Assembly (NCBI GenBank): GCA_963750065.1
Contig: CAVVPK010000029.1
Span: 62,001 to 126,000 of the forward strand
Reading direction: 5' to 3'
Length of the DNA: 64,000 nucleotides
Source: CAVSRC01 sp963750065
GTDB taxonomy: Bacteria; Pseudomonadota; Alphaproteobacteria; Rhizobiales; Kaistiaceae
Shown: positions 61,548 through 64,000 of the stretch, one piece after another
How the letters are laid out: every line of letters starts with the position of its first letter
Numbering within the stretch: the stretch's first letter is position 1
The notes under the pieces: model-generated
Seen by the model: the letters and a program-made list of their open reading frames with translations, nothing else
The model's database searches: none
Told to the model about the DNA's origin: nothing
Translations under genes and position numbers: made by a program

Positions 61548-63602
61548 ATGGATAATTTGCAGACGAAGCCCCTTCGTTATCGTCAGATCCACCTCGACTT
61601 TCATACCTCGGAGCATATCGGCGGCATCGGATCGGCGTTCGACCCGGACGATTTCGTCGCCACCCTCAAGGCGGCAAAGGTCGATTCGATCACGCTCTTC
61701 GCCAAGTGCCATCATGGCTGGTCGTATTACCCGACCGAGGTCGGCCAGGCGCACCCGCATCTCGTGCGCCCCGATCTTCTCGGCGACATGCTGAGTGCGC
61801 TGAAGGGGGCCGATATCGAGGCGCCGGTCTACATCACAGTGCAGTGGGATGAACTTTCCGCGCGCGAGCATCCCGAATGGCGGGTGATGAGCGCCACCAA
61901 CAAGTACCAGCACGCGTTGCCTGGCGATACGTCGGCGGGCAAGAATCTCAGCCCCGGCTGGCACACGATCTGCCTTAACCACGAACCCTATCGCCGCTAT
62001 GTGCTCGATCAGGCGCGCGAGGTCATGCGGCGCTACAATCCGCCCGGGCTCTTCTTCGACATCGTGCTGACGCCCGATTGCGTCTGCCCCGTCTGCATCG
62101 CCCGCATGGAGGCCAGCGGCCTCGACCCGGAGAATCCGGCCGACCGGCTCGCCAATGACGAAGCGGTCAACGAGCAGTTCCGGGCCGAGACGACGAGCGC
62201 GCTGCGGAAGGAGTTCCCCGGCGTCCGCATCTTCTACAATTGCGGCCACATCCATAAGCAGGGGCCGCAGCGCTTCGACGACTACACCCATCTCGAACTG
62301 GAGAGCCTGCCGACCGGCGGCTGGGGCTACGACCATTTCCCGTCGGCCGCCCGCTACGCCGCCTTCCTCGGCTTTGACTTTGTCAGCCACACCGGCAAGT
62401 TCCACCTGAGCTGGGGTGAGTTCGGCGGCTTCAAGAGCCCGCAGGCGCTTATTTACGAGTGCGGGCAGATGGTCGCGCTCGGATCGAAATGCCTGGTCGG
62501 CGACCAGCTCCACCCCAACGGCGCTATCAACCGCGACACCTATGCCTCGATCGCGCCGGCCTATGAGCGGGTCGAAAAGCTCGAGCCCTATCTCAACGGC
62601 GCCAGGCAGGTATCGGAGATCGCCGTGCTTGCCGCCGAGCACTTCCATCCCGTCGGCGGGCGCAACAATCTCAGCGACGACGGCGCGGTGCAGATGCTGC
62701 TCGAGCTGAAATACCTGTTCGATGTCGTCGACAGCACCGCTCGCTTCGAGGATTACCGGCTGCTCATCCTGCCCGACGACGTGCCGGTGGAAGGCGAACT
62801 CGCCGGGCGGCTCAAGGCCTATGTGGCCGGCGGCGGCAAGATCATCGCCTCATGGCATTCGGGACTCGATTCCAGCGGCGCCTTCGCTCTCGATGCCGGC
62901 ATCAGCCGCCAGCCGGAGCCGGTTCCCTTCCGTCCGGTCTTCATGGCGGCAAGCCCCGACCTGGATCCCGGCATGACCGCCACGCCCTTCGTGGTCTACG
63001 AGACGGCCGATCCGATCGAGGTGCAGGGGGCAACGGTCTTCGGCCAGTTGATCCCGTCCTACTTCAACCGCACCTACAACCACTTCTGCTCGCACCAGAA
63101 CACACCGGACGACCCGGATGCGGCGCCGCTCGGCGCCGCCGTGACGGAACACAACGGCATCGGCTACGTCGCCTTCCCGGTGTTCCGGCTCTATCACGCC
63201 GTCGGGCAGCCACTCTACAAGTACATCGTCCGCGGCCTGATCAACCGGCTCATGCCGGATCCGGCGGTCGTCACCTCCCTCCCGTCGTCTGGAAGGGTCG
63301 CTCTGAACCTCCAGGCGGACGACCGCCGGCACATTCTGCACCTGCTCTACGGCGCGCCGCAGGTGCGCGGCAAAAGCATCCCGCTCGACGACGGCTCCTC
63401 CCGCGTCATGGAGATGATCGAAGATATCCCGGTGCTGGCGGCGGTAGATGCCAGCGTCAAGCTGCCGGCTGCGCCGACGCGCGTATTCGACGCCTTGACG
63501 GGCGAGGACATTGCCTGGAAACAGGAGCCGGGCGGGCGGTTCACCATCACTTTGCCGAGCCTTCATATTCACGCGGTCATCGTCTTCGAGGGCACGGCAT
63601 GA
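61548..63602 (+). CDS. Putative glycoside hydrolase with a beta-galactosidase trimerisation-like domain
   Basis: 684 residues. The first 380 residues form a TIM-barrel-like region (LRYRQIHLDFHTSEHIGGIG, KVDSITLFAKCHHGWSYYPT, GLFFDIVLTPDCVCPVCIAR, YTHLELESLPTGGWGYDHFP) resembling GHL6/GH29- and GH42-like hydrolases. Residues about 385-570 look like a class I glutamine amidotransferase/beta-galactosidase trimerisation domain (LILPDDVPVEGELAGRLKAYVAGGGK, in parts). A beta-sandwich ends the protein. The acidic residues in FFDIVLTPD and HLELESLP are candidate nucleophile or acid/base groups, not proven. No signal peptide, so it acts on the imported oligosaccharide in the cytoplasm. It lies 3 bases after the permease and overlaps the LacI start by ATGA. 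Confidence 0.82.
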   Translation: MDNLQTKPLRYRQIHLDFHTSEHIGGIGSAFDPDDFVATLKAAKVDSITLFAKCHHGWSYYPTEVGQAHPHLVRPDLLGDMLSALKGADIEAPVYITVQWDELSAREHPEWRVMSATNKYQHALPGDTSAGKNLSPGWHTICLNHEPYRRYVLDQAREVMRRYNPPGLFFDIVLTPDCVCPVCIARMEASGLDPENPADRLANDEAVNEQFRAETTSALRKEFPGVRIFYNCGHIHKQGPQRFDDYTHLELESLPTGGWGYDHFPSAARYAAFLGFDFVSHTGKFHLSWGEFGGFKSPQALIYECGQMVALGSKCLVGDQLHPNGAINRDTYASIAPAYERVEKLEPYLNGARQVSEIAVLAAEHFHPVGGRNNLSDDGAVQMLLELKYLFDVVDSTARFEDYRLLILPDDVPVEGELAGRLKAYVAGGGKIIASWHSGLDSSGAFALDAGISRQPEPVPFRPVFMAASPDLDPGMTATPFVVYETADPIEVQGATVFGQLIPSYFNRTYNHFCSHQNTPDDPDAAPLGAAVTEHNGIGYVAFPVFRLYHAVGQPLYKYIVRGLINRLMPDPAVVTSLPSSGRVALNLQADDRRHILHLLYGAPQVRGKSIPLDDGSSRVMEMIEDIPVLAAVDASVKLPAAPTRVFDALTGEDIAWKQEPGGRFTITLPSLHIHAVIVFEGTA

Positions 63603-64000
63603 ACAAACGCGGGGCGCGGCCAAATTCGGCGCGCACGGAAGCGAAAGGCGCAACGGCCAACGCTGCACCGAGCACGCGGCGTCAGGCCACCGTCGTCGAT
63701 GTGGCAGAAACCGCCGGTGTCGCCGTCGGAACCGTGTCGCGCTACATGAACGGCCACGCCATCCGCACCGGCAATCGCGACCGCATCGAGCGCGCGATTG
63801 CAGAACTCGGCTACCGGCGCAACGCCGTCGCCACGGCGATGAAGACGGACGTCTCCCACATGGTGGGCCTGATGGTGCCGTCGCTGAGCGAGTTCCACGC
63901 CGGCCTGCTGGAACAGCTCAGTCGCCGTATCCGACGCACCGGGCGGGCGGTGGTTTCCTATTCTCACGATCAGGATCCGCGCTCGATCGTCGAAGGTCTG
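63599..64000 (+). CDS. LacI family transcriptional regulator (3' end outside the window)
   Basis: The first 134 residues are visible. HTH at about 31-55 (ATVVDVAETAGVAVGTVSRY), hinge LGYRRNAVATAMK, and the beginning of the effector domain (MVGLMVPSLSEFHAGLLEQL). A basic, Ala-rich leader of about 28 residues precedes the HTH. The ATG overlaps the hydrolase stop. As the last gene of the sugar operon it probably regulates the operon through the site at 58398-58412. Confidence 0.9.
   Translation, partial: MNKRGARPNSARTEAKGATANAAPSTRRQATVVDVAETAGVAVGTVSRYMNGHAIRTGNRDRIERAIAELGYRRNAVATAMKTDVSHMVGLMVPSLSEFHAGLLEQLSRRIRRTGRAVVSYSHDQDPRSIVEGL

Overview
The window is about 64 kb of GC-rich, gene-dense DNA. 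Its codon use, many sugar/solute ABC importers and the nature of its best-recognised proteins point to an alphaproteobacterium, probably Hyphomicrobiales (Rhizobiales-like). I see no rRNA, tRNA, CRISPR array, phage genes or replication origin. Most of it is chromosomal catabolic and transport content, with one intact IS and several pockets of gene debris.

Layout. 1-1.3 kb: end of a two-domain oligopeptide ABC ATPase. 1.4-1.8 kb: debris of a TRAP permease, an IS3 transposase and an SDR. 1.9-2.9 kb: GlxA/AraC regulator. 3.1-10.1 kb: five consecutive genes for secreted or membrane-anchored proteins of unknown function, built from beta-trefoil-like units, VHL-beta-like sandwiches, a Cys-rich block, an EF-hand-like loop, GGFP repeats and a beta-propeller-like domain. 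This is the least described part of the window. 10.3-11.1 kb: transglutaminase-like protein. 11.3-16.2 kb (minus): aldo/keto reductase, then larA-larC-larE-larB (lactate-racemase type enzyme and its nickel-pincer cofactor genes), with larC broken by three frame changes.

16.7-21.3 kb: a ribose-type ABC importer with an SDR and an aldose-1-epimerase-like protein. 21.5-28.9 kb: a small XRE protein and a hyfBCEFGI-type membrane complex whose large subunit has lost the nickel-ligand cysteines, which fits an energy-converting hydrogenase-related (Ehr) complex. 28.9-36.1 kb: a LacI regulator, two serine hydrolases (one frameshifted) and a sugar importer without an ATPase. An identical 16-bp palindrome precedes both the hydrolase pair and the importer. 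36.1-36.95 kb: an IS5-family element inserted in the permease stop codon. 37.1-41.6 kb: DUF3237 protein, M24-fold protein, CobW GTPase, DoxX protein and a 3-hydroxyisobutyrate dehydrogenase-like protein.

41.7-52.4 kb (minus): an XRE-cupin regulator, an ABC importer with a fused double-ATPase/permease, an amidohydrolase, and a 2-oxo acid (acetoin/pyruvate type) dehydrogenase E1alpha-E1beta-E2. 52.6-57.9 kb: an atypical SDR, a bicupin, an Ldh2-type dehydrogenase, a succinate-semialdehyde-type dehydrogenase and a GlpR/DeoR regulator followed by a stub of glpD. 58.5-64 kb: a second sugar importer without an ATPase, with a large glycoside-hydrolase-like protein and a LacI regulator cut by the window end.

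The overall picture is a scavenger with several sugar-uptake modules, each paired with its own regulator and processing enzymes. Both the 3-10 kb secreted-protein locus and the Ni-ligand-less Hyf-like complex merit attention as poorly understood systems.
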